Assembly: GCA_017311185.1 (NCBI GenBank)
Contig: JAESUZ010005179.1
Coordinates: forward strand, 186,001 to 250,000
Length of the DNA stretch: 64,000 nucleotides
Direction: 5' to 3'
Source of the DNA: Proteles cristata cristata
Lineage: Eukaryota > Chordata > Mammalia > Carnivora > Hyaenidae
Shown: positions 1 through 11,109 of the stretch, in pieces
Position numbering within the stretch: the stretch's first letter is position 1
Layout of the letters: every line of letters begins with the position of its first letter
Notes under the pieces: model-generated
What the model saw: only the letters and a program-made list of their open reading frames with translations
What the model was told of the DNA's origin: nothing
The model's database searches: none
Made by a program: the position numbers and the translations under genes

Positions 1-587
1 CAAATGACGTATCTGATAAAGGGTTAGTATCCAAAATATACAAAGAACTTATAAAACTCAGCACAAAAAACCCCCAAATAATCCAGTTAAAAAATAAATG
101 AGAAGATATGAATAGACATTTTTACAAAGATGACATACAGATGGCTAAGACACATGAAAAGATGCTCAACATCACTCAGTAGCAGGGAAAAGCAAAATTA
201 AAACCACGAGGAGGTATCACCTCACACCTGCCAGAATGGCTAAAATTAACACCACAGGAAACATAAGGATGGATGCAGAAAAAGGGGAACCCTCTTAAAC
301 TGCTGCTGGGAATGCAAACTGGTACAGTCACTATGGGAAATGGTATGGAGGTTCCTCAAAAAGTTAAAAATAGAACTATCCTGCAATCCAGCAGTTGCAC
401 TACTAGGTGCAAAGGACCCAAAGGACACAAAAGTACTGATTTGTAGGGACATGCACCCCAATGTTTATTGCAGCACTATTAACAATAGCCAGTTTATGGA
501 AGGAGCCCAAATACTCATCAACCAATGAACAGAGAAAGAGATGTGAGATATATATATATGTATTTATCTATCGTATATAATATATTA

Positions 588-618
<31 letters not shown>

Positions 619-1068
619 CTATATATCTATAGGCATATGTGTGTATATATATACACACAACAGATTACTCCACCATCAAAAAAAAAAATGAAATCTTGCC
701 ATTTGCAATAATGTGGATGAATTAGACAGTATTATACTAAGCATAATAATAATGTCATAATAAATCAGTCAGAGAAAGAAAAATGCCACATGATCTTACT
801 CATATGTGAAACTTAAGAAACAAAACAAATGAACGTGGGGAAAAAAGAGGCAAACCAAGAAACAGACTCTTCACTGTAGAGAATAAACGGATAGTTACTG
901 GAGGGGGGTTAAGTGGGGTAAGGGTTAAATATGTGATGGGCACTAAGGAGGGCACCTGTGATGAGCACTGGGTGTTGTATGTAAGTGATGAGTCACTACA
1001 TTCTACACCAGAAACCAGTATTACAACGCACATTAAGTAACTGGAATTTAAATAAAAATTTGGAGGAG
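1..1068 (+). mobile_element. L1 3' end (ORF2 C-terminal remnant and 3' UTR)
   Basis: The stretch has the order of a carnivore L1 end: CAAAATATACAAAGAACTTA, an AATCCAGTTAAAAAATAAATG segment, CACACCTGCCAGAATGGCTA, then a CATTTGCAATAATGTGG segment, a GATGAGCACTGGGTGTTGTA motif and a terminal A-rich AATAAAAATTTGG. The coding part is broken by stops. A TA/TG microsatellite (541-660) has expanded at the position where L1 copies often carry one. It is truncated by the left edge of the window. Confidence 0.9.
541..660. repeat. (TA)n/(TG)n microsatellite inside L1
   Basis: Alternating TA and TG tracts (TATATATATG, GTGTGTGTATATATAT and so on) run for about 120 bp within the L1 3' region. Confidence 0.9.
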
Positions 1069-1692
1069 AGAAAGGAAAAAGATTTGGTTTCAAGTTGTTC
1101 TAATCTCAAATCTAGGATATTCTAAAGAATAAGAAAAACAGAATAGAGTGTCTGCAGCATAAATCTACCCAAATTTCAAGACTGATTTCAAACATACCAG
1201 AGACATCTGAGCTCTCTCCAATATGTTGAAATGGAAATCATCAAGATTATCCTAAAGAGACACTACAAATCATCCCTTTGGTAACTAGGCTATTCTGCAA
1301 AAACCACCACAAAAATAGGTATGGAGAAGTCACCAGGATGACTAATCCACTCTCCGTTTTGTAGACACAAGCCACCACCTGTAACGGAGAGAGTAGATAG
1401 AAGTCGGTGATAGGTTACAAACGAACTAACTGCCAAAATATGTGAGGACATTAAATGACAGGGTTTCTGGAGTAAGATGTGTGATGATGTAGAAAAGCAG
1501 AGAGCCATTTATTAACAATACCCTCAAAAAGCAGTTACGGCCATCATGTCCCTTCAGCATTTTTCAAAAGTGTCAACTCCTCCCATCTCTTAACATGTCA
1601 TCTGGAAACCCCAGCTTTTCAAAGACCTTTCTAGAAGTTACCATCTTTTCTTTAGGTGTGTGCCTTTTTTCTTCCTCATAAGAATCAATATA

Positions 1693-1839
1693 AGCACCTG
1701 GTTTCGGTCAGGTTATGTCCTGAGCTCAGGTCAGACATGGGGTTTGTGCTGACAGCCGATCTTTGAGTTGTGCCCAGATTCACCTGAGTTTCTCTGCCAC
1801 GCTCTCTCAGAAATAGTAAAAACATTAAAAAAAAAAAAA
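1693..1839 (+). mobile_element. Old degenerate carnivore tRNA-derived SINE
   Basis: A diverged SINE on the plus strand: GCACCTGGTTTCGG, GTCAGACATGGGGTTTGTGCTGACAG, then CTCTGCCACGCTCTCTCAGAAATAG and an A-tail. The younger SINE at 1846-2040 has inserted into its A-tail. Confidence 0.75.
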
Positions 1840-1845
1840 TTTTTT

Positions 1846-2040
1846 AATTTTTTTCCTAGGAGAGAGAGAGCGTGAGCAGGGGAGGGTCAGAGAGAGAGGG
1901 AGTCACAGACTGAAACAGGCTCCAGGCTCTGAGCTGGCAGTCAGCACAGAGCCGGACGCGGGGCTAGAACCCACGAACCGCGAGATCATGACCTAAGCGA
2001 AAGTCGGACGCTTAACCGACTAAGTCACCCAGGCACCCCT
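1846..2040 (-). mobile_element. Felid SINE, young CTGACTGCCAG subfamily
   Basis: The reverse complement reads from GGGTGCCTGGGTGACTTAG through the GCTTAGGTCATGATCTCGCG block, the CTGACTGCCAGCTCAGAGCC duplication, GTTTCAGTCTGTGACTCCC and the CTAGGAAAAAAAT tail. It is flanked by AAAAAATTTTTT-type target duplication at about 1833-1845 and 2041-2054. Confidence 0.93.
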
Positions 2041-3042
2041 AAAAAATTTTTTTTAAAGAATCAATTATAATTATATTGTCAGAAATATGGCATTTATAAT
2101 CTACCATATGAGCTACATGAATCTTCTCAAGTCTTACAACATGAGATCATGCTACCTTGGCTTTTCATTTTAAAACATCTCCTGATAGAGTAGCAGCATG
2201 TGAGCTGAATCCCTGGACCCCACCTCTGCAGGGATTGGTACCGCTCCTGGGCTGGAGGCAGGAAGCCTCCCAAAGAGCAGGACCACAGCCTGGGCAGAAG
2301 AAACTCCTGTCTTCCTTTGGTCACTGCAATTAACACAGCCGTTTCTGCAGAGGGCAGGTTAGGAGCAGACACAGAAAACCAGTAAAGGGAGACGCGCCAA
2401 GGCAGAGGGATGGGGACAAGCTCTCTTTGCTACAAACTTTGATACAGGTTTTCCTCTACATCATGTCTAGCTCTGCCAGTAGTTCTCTAGAGTTCGCAGG
2501 TTACACAGTCCTCTGACAGACACGTGCATGAAAACAGGCAAGGGGAGAGGTACTCAGTCATCGGGGTTCTGCATAAGGCTGTGCCTGGGCCCTCCTGTTT
2601 CTCCTAAAAGTCTGTGTAGACACAGAACCTCATAGAGGTCAACAGATCACTATCTCAGAGGCATATGTGTCAAGCTGCTCTGGTAACATTATTCCCTGTA
2701 TAATGATTGCTGAATGCTAAATTATAAAATGGGGGGGGGAGGGGAAGAGGAATGGGAAAATGAGGTTTCCAACTTATTTTTAAATGAAACAATCCTCTTT
2801 CCAATAAACATCATCCCTAAAGTAATACACGTGCAGACGTCTCTCACAAGTCTTAATGTAGGTCTCAGTAACTCAGAAGTATGAATGCTCCAAATGGAGA
2901 AGAAAATGATTGAAAGTTTAAATACATAATTTTCTTTTTAAAATATTTATCAAAACATAAACTTAAAATTAAATATTATTCAAAATGCAAAAAATAGAAT
3001 ATAAAAAATCCTGAGGTTATGAAAGCTTAAAACTGCACTATG

Positions 3043-3260
3043 GGGGTGCCTGGGTAGCTCAGTTGGTTGAGCCTCCGACTTTGGCTCAGGTCATAATCTC
3101 ACAGTTCATGGGTTTGAGCCCTGCGTTGGGCTCTGTGCTGACAGCTCGGAGCCTGGAGCTGCTTCAGATTCTGTCTCCCTTTCCCTCTGGCCCTCCCTGC
3201 TCGTGCTGTCTGTCTGTCTGTCTCTCTCAAAAATAAACAAACATTTAAAATTTAAAAAAA
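3043..3260 (+). mobile_element. Felid SINE (SINEC_Fc type) with target duplication
   Basis: A full-length copy beginning GGGTGCCTGGGTAGCTCAG, with the GGGTTTGAGCCCTG B-box region, a TCTG/CT-rich stretch and an AAAATAAACAAACATTT tail. AACTGCACTATG occurs directly before (3031-3042) and after (3261-3272) the element, a perfect 12-bp duplication. Confidence 0.95.
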
Positions 3261-3295
3261 AACTGCACTATGACTTTTTTCCTTTTAGGTTGTAT

Positions 3296-3795
3296 CATTT
3301 AAAAAAACCTTTATTTAAATCCATCATATTCAACATATAGTGTAATAATGGTTTTAGGAGATTTTAGTGATTCATCACTTACATATATCACCCAGTGCTC
3401 ATCCCAACAAGTGCCCTCCTTAATGCCCATCACCCGTTTAGCCCATCCCCTCCTCCACCTCTCCCCAGATTGTTCTCTGAATTTAAAAGTCTTATGGTTT
3501 GCCTCCCTTTCTATTTTTTTATCTTATTTTTCCTTTCTATGTTCATCCATTTTGTTTCTTAAATTCCACATGAGTGAAATCAAATGATATTTCACTTTCT
3601 GTGATTGACTTATTTCACTTAGCATAATACGGTCTACTTCCATCCACATTGTTGCAAATGACAAGTTTTCATTCCATGGTGTGTGTGCGTGTGTGTGTAG
3701 TGGGGGGTGGTGTATACTACATTTTTTTATCCATTCATCAGCTGATGGACATTTGGGCTCTTGCCATAATTTGGCTATTGTTGATATACCCTGTG
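3296..3795 (-). mobile_element. L1 3' end fragment
   Basis: The antisense L1 3' UTR and ORF2 end: TTCATCACTTACATATATCA, CAGTGCTCATCCCAACAAGT, ATTCCACATGAGTGAAATCA and ATTTGGCTATTGTTGATA are carnivore L1 end motifs read from the minus strand. A short GT repeat at 3679-3700 marks the usual microsatellite position. Confidence 0.88.
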
Positions 3796-4271
3796 ACTTT
3801 CAAGAAACCTATTTTAGAAGTCATTTTCCTTATTGTTAGACTTGATCTAATGCTCTTTCAGTGAAACTAGGTTTCATTCCAATCTCAATAGGGAGAAATG
3901 TCAACCTAAAGACTGCCTAGCCACAGAGCAAACTTTTCTGTTATTCTTATTAAACAACTGCTGCACAGAATTAAAAGAGTATTAGAGAAGTTACATTGGC
4001 AGAACAGAGTGTGCTGGTCACCCGAATTTTCCATCACTCCAAGAAATTCTCACCAACCTAAAAATGAAGCATAGAGGGCTACCTCTAAGCTATTGGAACA
4101 ACTGACATCCAGTGATTCTTCCTTAACCATCCCCTAACCATGGCTGTTACCAACCTCCCACAGAGAATAAACTAAGACTCTTCCATTGGGCATAAAACTT
4201 CATAAGGCTAGCCCCTGATAGAGGCCGATCACAACAGGAAATGCAGTGTTCCCTGACTTGAAAACTTCTGA

Positions 4272-4425
4272 TAAATGGTTCTCAAATTGGGTGTTCACCA
4301 AGACAACTTAGTGAGGTTTTTAAAAATGCTATTTCTGGTCACTGAAGTGAGGGGCCAGGAAGATGCATTTTAAACAGTCTGCCCAAGTGGTTGTAGGACA
4401 CCCTAAAGTTTAAGAAGCACTGTCT
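4272..4425 (+). mobile_element. MER5-like (hAT-Charlie) DNA transposon fossil
   Basis: A short non-autonomous element: it opens TGGTTCTCAAATTGGGTGTT, has a middle GTGAGGGGCCAGGAAGATGC and closes CTAAAGTTTAAGAAGCACTG. That matches the MER5A plan of near-palindromic ends around TGGTTCTCAAA. It is heavily diverged. Confidence 0.65.
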
Positions 4426-5079
4426 CCCATACTACTAACACAACACCATGGATTCAGTTTTGAGTTTCACGTCCCAACTACATTAAGGTCTTAGGGTGCT
4501 TTATATCACTTGAAGGAAACTACCACACTGGTGTTCATAATTCCATAATTCCTGGTGTTCATGCCCTGTATAATCCCCTGTCAAACTGCCTCTGGACTTG
4601 GCCACGTGACTTGCTTTAGCCACTGAGACATTAAGACACAATGCAGAGGCTGGACAAGCACTCACACATTGAGTTTTGTCTTGAAATGCTCTTCTTGGAA
4701 GCCAGCAACCATGCCACAGAGAAGCCCAGGATGGACTCCTGAGTGACGAGATGCCACATGGAAAAGGTTTCTGGGGGATGAAAAGCAATCTTGCATATTC
4801 TAGCTCCTTCCAAGCTCTAGAAGCCACTTAAGTGACCCCAGGTGTACCATGGAAGAATCACCAGTTGAGCCCAGGTAATCCACAGAATTTTAAGAAATAA
4901 TAAATCATGTTTAAGGAACTAAGTTTGGGGGATGGTTCATTTTAAAGCGATAGATAAATGAAACACTACTGACTGAGGTTTCTAAAAAAGGTATCATGTG
5001 ATATAATCTCTAAAAACACTATTATTAATACCTAATTTCGTGCACATTTGCTATGGAAACAGCATCACATCTATTAACT

Positions 5080-5225
5080 TATTTATGCAGTAGGGCACTG
5101 CCATCTCCATTTTGCAGATTAAAAGAAATAAGGCTTTAGGCATTCAGGAAATGTTTCCAGCGTCACACAATTAGTAAATGACAAGCCACAGATGTGTAAG
5201 AGGCATTCCGAACACAGTACACTAA
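5080..5225 (-). mobile_element. MIR SINE fossil
   Basis: The antisense MIR core: CATCTCCATTTTGCAGATTA, then AGCGTCACACAATTAGTAAATG and CATTCCGAACAC, which follow the MIR order in reverse. Confidence 0.75.
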
Positions 5226-5869
5226 ATTAACCTTGCCATGTCCAGTAGGGTTTTCACTAAGCTCTTTGCCAGTCCCTTCTTTAGATTCTTGTGTCCGTTA
5301 ATTCAGACAGATGAGTATAGATTTATCCTACACATCACCAGGCTCTAAAGAGAGAGCCTCACACACACATCACAGTTGCTAGGTGCTAGCGCTTTGGCTG
5401 CCTAGCAACAGATGTTTCTTTATTCCAGTCAGGTGTGAAGAGCAAGCTCTGATTTCCAAAGAGACCATGACTTGTCATTGCCTTTTCATTGATAGAGAAC
5501 CTATAATCATAAAGGCACACAGGCAAGCCTGAAATAAATCTATTCACCTCTCCTTTCCCATAGTAACATATTCAAACCATCAAAACTATTTATTCATCCT
5601 CCAAATGTCTCGGAGGAGACATTAGACAAGACCAAGTTCATACATTAAGAAGGACTTCTAAACTCAGAGTTTGAGACACTAGTGCTGGAACGGAACACTT
5701 AGAATGTGTGCATGGTTATATAAATTAAACATCAATAAAGTTGATTAAAAAATAAAAGTTAAGGAGAAAGAACGTTCTCACAGCAATAACTTAGAAGATA
5801 AAAAAGATTTCTATCAGTGGCTGTCTAAAGCATTTTCTTCATCATTTGCTAAATAAAGCTTTTCCTCTT

Positions 5870-6234
5870 TTTTTAAGGTTTTATTTTACTGCCAGTTAGT
5901 TAACATATGCTGTTACCTTAGTTTCAGGTGTACAATACAGTGATTCAACAATTCCATACATCGCCCGGTGCTCATCATGACAACTGTGCTAGTTCATCCC
6001 CGGCCCCACCCCCCTCCCCTCTGGTAAGCAATTTGTTCTCTAGAGTTAAGAGTCCATTTCTTAGTTTCCTGTTCTCTTTTTCCTTTGTTCATTTGTTTTG
6101 TTCCTTAAATTCCACATGAATGAAATCTCACATTTGTCTTTCTCTGAAGGACTTTTTTGCTTAACCTTATACTCTAGCTCCATTCATATTGTTGCAAGTG
6201 GCAAGATTTCTTTTATAGCTGAATAATACTCCAT

Positions 6235-6269
<35 letters not shown>

Positions 6270-6275
6270 TTGTGT
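5870..6275 (-). mobile_element. L1 3' UTR / ORF2 end of a rearranged L1
   Basis: The antisense L1 end: AACATATGCTGTTACCTTAG, TTCAGGTGTACAATACAGTG, ATTCCACATGAATGAAATC, TTCATATTGTTGCAAGTGGC and AATAATACTCCATTATATA, then a TG repeat. Immediately beyond the repeat the sequence switches to antisense ORF1 with no ORF2 body between them. Confidence 0.88.
6239..6274. repeat. (TG)n microsatellite at L1 junction
   Basis: A TATATG then (TG)n tract sits exactly at the switch between the L1 3' end and the L1 ORF1 sequence. Confidence 0.9.
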
Positions 6276-8150
6276 ATTCATTTTTACTGCTTTTGTGTTT
6301 CCTACCTTTTGTACTACCACTTTTGGTCTCTCCTTTTCACTCAAAGAGACCTCTTTAAGGTTTCTTGCAGAGCTGGGGTGGTGGTCATGAACTACTTTAC
6401 CTTTTGTTTATCTTGGAAACTCTGTCTTGCCTTCTATTCTGAATGATAGGCTTGCTGGATAGAGTATTCTTTGCTGCAGATTTTTCTTTGAATATATTAT
6501 GCCACTCCTTTTCTGGCTTGCAAAGTTTCTGTTGAAAATAAATCTCCTGGTAGCCTTATGGACTTTCCCTTGTAAGTTCGTTACATCTTTTGTCTTGCTG
6601 CTTTTAAGATTTTTTCCTCATCACTATATTCTGCAGATTTAATGTCAACATGTCTTGTGTGTCTGCTGTTTTTGATTCTGACAGGAGTTCTCTGTGCCTC
6701 CTAGATGTGGCTGTTTCCTTCCTTAGATTAGGGGAGTTTTCTGCTGTTATTTCTTCAAATAAATTATCTTCCCCCTTTTCTCTTTCTTCTTCTAGAACTC
6801 CTATAATATGAATTACATTTGATATAGTCACTGATTTCCCTAAATCTATTCTTGTGTTGCAGAGTTCTTCCTTCTCTCTCTTGTTAATCTTCATCACTTC
6901 CCGTTACCCTGTCTTCTAGGTGTCTAACTGGCTCCTCGGCTTCTTCCACACTGCTACTCATTCCATCGGTATTTTTCTCATTTTGCTTATTGAGCCCTTT
7001 ATGTCTGCTATGTTCCTCCTTGTCTCTGTGTTAAGGGTCTCACTCATACCTTCCACTCTTAAGTCCGGTGATTATTCTTATGACCATTGTTTTAAATTTT
7101 CTATAGGGGAGGGGGCATGGCCGGGTGGCTTAGACAGTTAAGCGTCTGACTCTTGGTTTTGACTCAGATTATGATCTCATGGGTCATGGAATCGAGCCCC
7201 ACATCAGGCTCTGTGCTGACAGTGCAGAGCCTGCTTGGGATTCTCTCTCTCTCTCATTCTCTGCCTCTCTCTCTGCTCCTCCCCCATTCATGAATGCACT
7301 CGTGCTCTCTCTCTCTCAAAATAAATAAACCTAAAAAAATAAGAATAAATAAAAAGATAAATTCTCTATCAGGCATATTACTTATATCTGTTTTGCTTTG
7401 GTCTCTGCATGTGGCCTTGTCCTGTTCTTTCATTTAGGATAAATTTCTCTCTCTCCTCATTTTGTCTGCCTCTCTGTGTCTACTTCTGTATGTTAAGGAA
7501 GTCAGTTGTGTCTTCTACTCTTGCAAGGGGTGACGTTATGAAGAAGAGGCCCTGGAGTGCAGTGTCCCCTGTTCACCAGAACCTGGTGCCTCAGGAGAAT
7601 ATCCTATGTATGTTGCTTATGCCCTGCTGTTGTATCTGAGTCACTTTTCCTTTCGGTGCAGGTGTCTACACTGACCCTCTGCCTATTGTGGGCAGAGCTT
7701 GCTCTCTGTGTTGTTAGTAGGACACAGGTAGGCCAGCTCTGAGGGGGCGTGCCACTGGGAACTTGGGAACTGGGCGACAATGTCAGCAAAATTTGCTGGG
7801 CCACTAAAATTAGGCCACTGATCCTACACGGGATCTGCAAAAGCACTATGGCGGGTGGGGGCTGTGTGGCAGCGTGGCACAAGGCTGGGAGTGTCACCCA
7901 GAGGTGGCTGAGGGTGAGTGGCCAGGCACGGTGCAGGGGCGGGGCATGGCACACAGGGCAGCCGTGCACGCAGGGGCTGGGCCGGTGCACACACAGCTGT
8001 GGTAAACACTGCTCTCAGCCCCAGGCGAAGGCGACAGCGTCTGGGGCCCCGCCTTCTGCAGGTGCTGGGGGAGGGGAGGAAAACGGCATCTGCCAGCCTG
8101 CTGACTTCCAGAGACGTCTGCCAACACGCCCCAAATCAGTGTGAACAGAT
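6276..8150 (-). mobile_element. L1 ORF1 remnant and 5' UTR, interrupted by a SINE
   Basis: The minus strand between 6897 and 6604 translates to an ORF1-like peptide with IHIIGVLEEEREKGEDNLFE and EEITAENSPNLRKET, the RRM region of L1 ORF1p. Sequence at 6340-6600 matches the ORF1 C-terminal part. Above 7365 it becomes GC-rich (7740-8110), as expected of an L1 5' UTR promoter region. Stops break the frame outside the short segment. Overlapping open frames of 128-131 codons in the GC-rich part are chance products of its composition. A plus-strand SINE interrupts it at 7107-7365. Confidence 0.8.
7107..7365 (+). mobile_element. Felid SINE inserted in L1
   Basis: It begins GGCATGGCCGGGTGGCTTAG, carries GATCTCATGGGTCATGGAATCGAGCCCC, a long CT tract, and tail CAAAATAAATAAACC. 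The likely target duplication is AAATTTTCTATAGG before and a near copy, AAATTCTCTATCAGG, after. Confidence 0.9.
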
Positions 8151-8174
8151 CTGTCTGATTTTGGAATGTGTGGA

Positions 8175-8815
8175 TTCCAAATAGATCAGTAACTACAATA
8201 AATGTCAAGAGGTTGAATTCGGCTATCCTAACATTGAAAAAATAAAAATTTTTAAAAATAGAAATAAAACAAAATTTAGCCATAGTGGCTATAAGATATA
8301 TATTAGAAGCAAAAGGCTAAAAAATTTTTTTAAAGGGATATGCCACCTTATGTTTAAGGTAAACAACACAAAACAATTAATGGGAATGAAGTACACCACC
8401 ACATAATAAACAAAAAGAAATAATAATCACACATAACAATGTAGTGTAAGGATATACAAAGCAAAAACAGTCCAAATTAAACAGAGAAACTGGCAAATTC
8501 ATAACAAGAGTAATTTTAACATAGGAGAATGTTTAAAAGTGTATTTCCAAAAGCTGATAAATCAACCAGACAAAAAAAAAGGAAAAAGGGAGGAAGGGTG
8601 TAAATCTGAACAACAGATCTGAATCAACAGTCATTTATATATAAGAGAGGACACTGCAGCAAATACTCTTCCTTTCAAGCACATATCGGAAATATTTTAA
8701 AAACTGAACCATGTACTAAGTAACAAAGGACATCAACAAATTTCAAAGAACCAATTATCACAGAGGCCTCATTCTCTGACAATGGGTAGGCACTAAATAA
8801 CACGAGCTAAAAAAA
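8175..8815 (+). mobile_element. Old L1 ORF2 N-terminal fragment, opposite orientation
   Basis: CAGTAACTACAATAAATGTC followed by AGAGGTTGAATTC corresponds to the start of L1 ORF2 (the INVNGLNS region). Later motifs follow ORF2 order: TCTGAACAACAGATCTGAATC, CAAGCACATATCGGAAATAT and AACAAAGGACATCAACAAATTTC. It is very degraded and abuts the 5' UTR of the minus-strand L1. Confidence 0.7.
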
Positions 8816-8868
8816 AAAAAAAGAAAGAAAGAAAGAAAAAAAGAAAGAAAGAAAAAGGAAAAAAAATT
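8807..8868. repeat. A-rich (GAAA)n tract
   Basis: A poly-A with GAAA repeats closes the L1 fragment. Confidence 0.9.
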
Positions 8869-9066
8869 ACACTAAAGAGTACAAAATATTTAGAAAACAA
8901 GGACTGTTTCTGCCATCACAGTTTGTAACCTTGTGGAGGAAACACACAAAGTCATTAAGCAGAAATCACTATGTGATATACAGTATTATGGAATGATTAA
9001 TATAGAACAGCAAACTGTGCTAAGGACTCTGAAGAAAAGCAGAATGCCAAAAGAATGTGTCACTTG

Positions 9067-9292
9067 CGGAGCGCCTGGGGGGCTCAGTCAGTTAAGCGTT
9101 GGACTTCGGCTCAGGTCATGATCTCACAGTTTGTGGGTTCGAGCCCCGCGTCGGGCTCTGTGCTGACAGCTCAGAACCTGACCCGGAGCAGCTTTAGATT
9201 CTGTGTCTCCCTCTCTCTCTGCCCCTCCCCAGCTCGTGCTCTGTCTTTCTCTGTCTCAAAAATAAATAAACGTTAAAAACAAACAAACAAAA
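9067..9292 (+). mobile_element. Felid SINE with target duplication
   Basis: It begins GCGGAGCGCCTGGGGGGCTC and has GGTTCGAGCCCCGCGTCGGG, a CT-rich middle and an AAATAAATAAACG tail. AAAGAATGTGTCACTTG flanks it on both sides (9050-9066 and 9294-9310), a perfect 17-bp duplication. Confidence 0.95.
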
Positions 9293-9559
9293 AAAAGAAT
9301 GTGTCACTTGGGACTCTAGTATCTTCTTGGGGTGTAAGGTTAGCTTTCCCTGAGGAAATGACATTTGGGGATGGCAAAGGAGGAGGGCACGCACCTTCCA
9401 CACAAAGGGAAAAAGCAGGGAACAAGGTCTTCAGGAGAGAAGGGTTGAGGGATAACTGGGGACCTGAAAGGCAGACAGTGGCACTGGAATGCAGAAGCAA
9501 GGGAGAGTGACCTCAAACAAGTATAAATAAGTGACTCTTAAGAAAAGTAGAGTTAAAAA

Positions 9560-9745
9560 ACAGAAAAAAGTTTATTTGTTTATTTTGAGAGAGAGAGAGA
9601 TCTGAGGAGGGGCAGAGAACCCCGAGCAGGCTCTGCACTGTCTGCACAGGCCCAGCGCAGGAGCTCAACCCACAGACCGCAAGATCACGACCTGAGCCAG
9701 AACTAAGAGTCAGACGCTTAACCAACTGAGCCGCCCAGGGGCCCC
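9560..9745 (-). mobile_element. Felid SINE, older copy
   Basis: The reverse complement begins GGGGCCCCTGGGCGGCTCAG and has the B-box region and CT block. Ends are diverged and internal deletions are present. Confidence 0.88.
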
Positions 9746-10074
9746 AAAAGTACATTCCTGAAACATAAAAGAAGACAAACAAAGACTGCTCTTAGTGATT
9801 AAACACCTTTAAGAATATAAAAAGCATGAAACTAGAAAGTTTTAAGGAGGTATTTATTCTAAGTTTACAATTCTCAAGAACTTGTTAATTTTTCATTTCT
9901 TAACTGCCATTATTGACCTGAACAGCAATAATTTCTCTAAGTCATATGTTAAACTGTATTTTTCACCCAGTTAAGATGTTAGGGATTAAAATCACCCTTC
10001 ATACCAATTATTATATAACCGTCTATCCATAATGGATTTCCGTAAGCAATCAATTGACCTGGAATAGTGCAAAG

Positions 10075-10440
10075 AATCCCAACTGTGGAATCAAATAGAT
10101 CTGGAGTTCAGGATGTTAACTGTGCCTTCTACTGCTTCAATTTTATACCTGTAAAATGAGTTAATAATCAATCAAACTTGATGATGGAAATTTATGCGGT
10201 CTAAGTGAGAATCCATGTAGAGGCAGAATGGTACAATGTGACAGAATGAAGACAAACTTGGCATGTATTCCAACCCCACCACCTAAGAGTTCTATGAATT
10301 TGGCCAGTTATTTAACATTTCATTGCTTAGGTTTCCTCAATGTGATGTGGGCTTCAAATACTCCCTGTGCTATAGTTTTGAAGATAAAATAATTCACATA
10401 AAGTACTTAGCACTCCATAAATGTGAGCTGGTATTAGTAT
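10075..10440 (+). mobile_element. Two adjacent MIR fossils
   Basis: A first MIR core runs over about 10075-10200 (TGGAATCAAATAGATCTGGAG then TTTTATACCTGTAAAATGAG). A second, fuller one runs over about 10215-10440 (GGCAGAATGGTACAATG, GGCCAGTTATTTAACATTTC, CTTAGCACTCCATAAATG). Both are plus strand. Confidence 0.8.
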
Positions 10441-10696
10441 TGAAACTGCTTTTGTTACTCTATCCTTGAGAAAAGCCCTAAGTGTCTCATTAACAAGATT
10501 TGATTCTTCCCTCTACCCTTAGTCATCAAAACTGTCAATCCTAGGGACTTATATTTTACTTTGAAGGTTATTAGATTTTGAGACATATTAGCAAACAAAA
10601 TTTCACTATTTCAAAACAAAAAAATTTTAATAGCCTACTATATACCTACTTCTTCAGGACCATTAAACCAGAAAAATTCTTGAAACTCCTTTCTTT

Positions 10697-10893
10697 AAAA
10701 AAAAATTTTAATGTTTATTTATTTTTTAAGGAGAGAGAGACAGAGCACAAGCAGGGGAGGATAGAAAGAGAGGGAGACACAGAATCCGAAGCAGTCTCCA
10801 GGCTCTGAGTTGTCAGCACAGAGCCTGACACGTGGCTCAAACTCACGAACTGCCAGATCATGACCTGAGCTGAAGTCGGATGCTAAACCACCT
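10697..10893 (-). mobile_element. Felid SINE, 5' end missing
   Basis: The minus-strand copy has tail, CT block, GAGCC B box and GATGCTAAACCACCTC, but stops before the usual GGGGCGCCTGGG start. Confidence 0.88.
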
Positions 10894-10923
10894 CTTAAAA
10901 TTCCTTCTAAATCACTAATTTCA

Positions 10924-11109
10924 GGGGCACCTGCATGCCTCAATCAGCTATGCATCCAACTCTTGGGTTTTGATCTCAGGTCATGATCTCATGGTTTGGG
11001 GGTTTTGAGCCCCGCATCAGGCTGACAGTGGGGAGACTGCTTGGGATTCTCTCTCTCTCTGCCCCTCCCTTGCTCACACTCTCTCTCTAAATGAATAAAC
11101 TTTTTAAAA
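10924..11109 (+). mobile_element. Felid SINE with target duplication
   Basis: It begins GGGGCACCTGCATGCCTCAA, with GAGCCCCGCATCAGG, a CT block and AATGAATAAAC tail. AAATCACTAATTTCA repeats at about 10909-10923 and 11110-11124. Confidence 0.93.

Noticed and set aside
7604..8283. Overlapping open frames of 88-131 codons on both strands
   Set aside because: They lie in the GC-rich L1 5' UTR-like sequence, overlap one another on both strands and resemble no protein.
9100..9180. tRNA gene, from the A and B box sequence
   Set aside because: These boxes belong to tRNA-derived SINEs with CT block, A-tail and target duplications, and the cloverleaf is not preserved.
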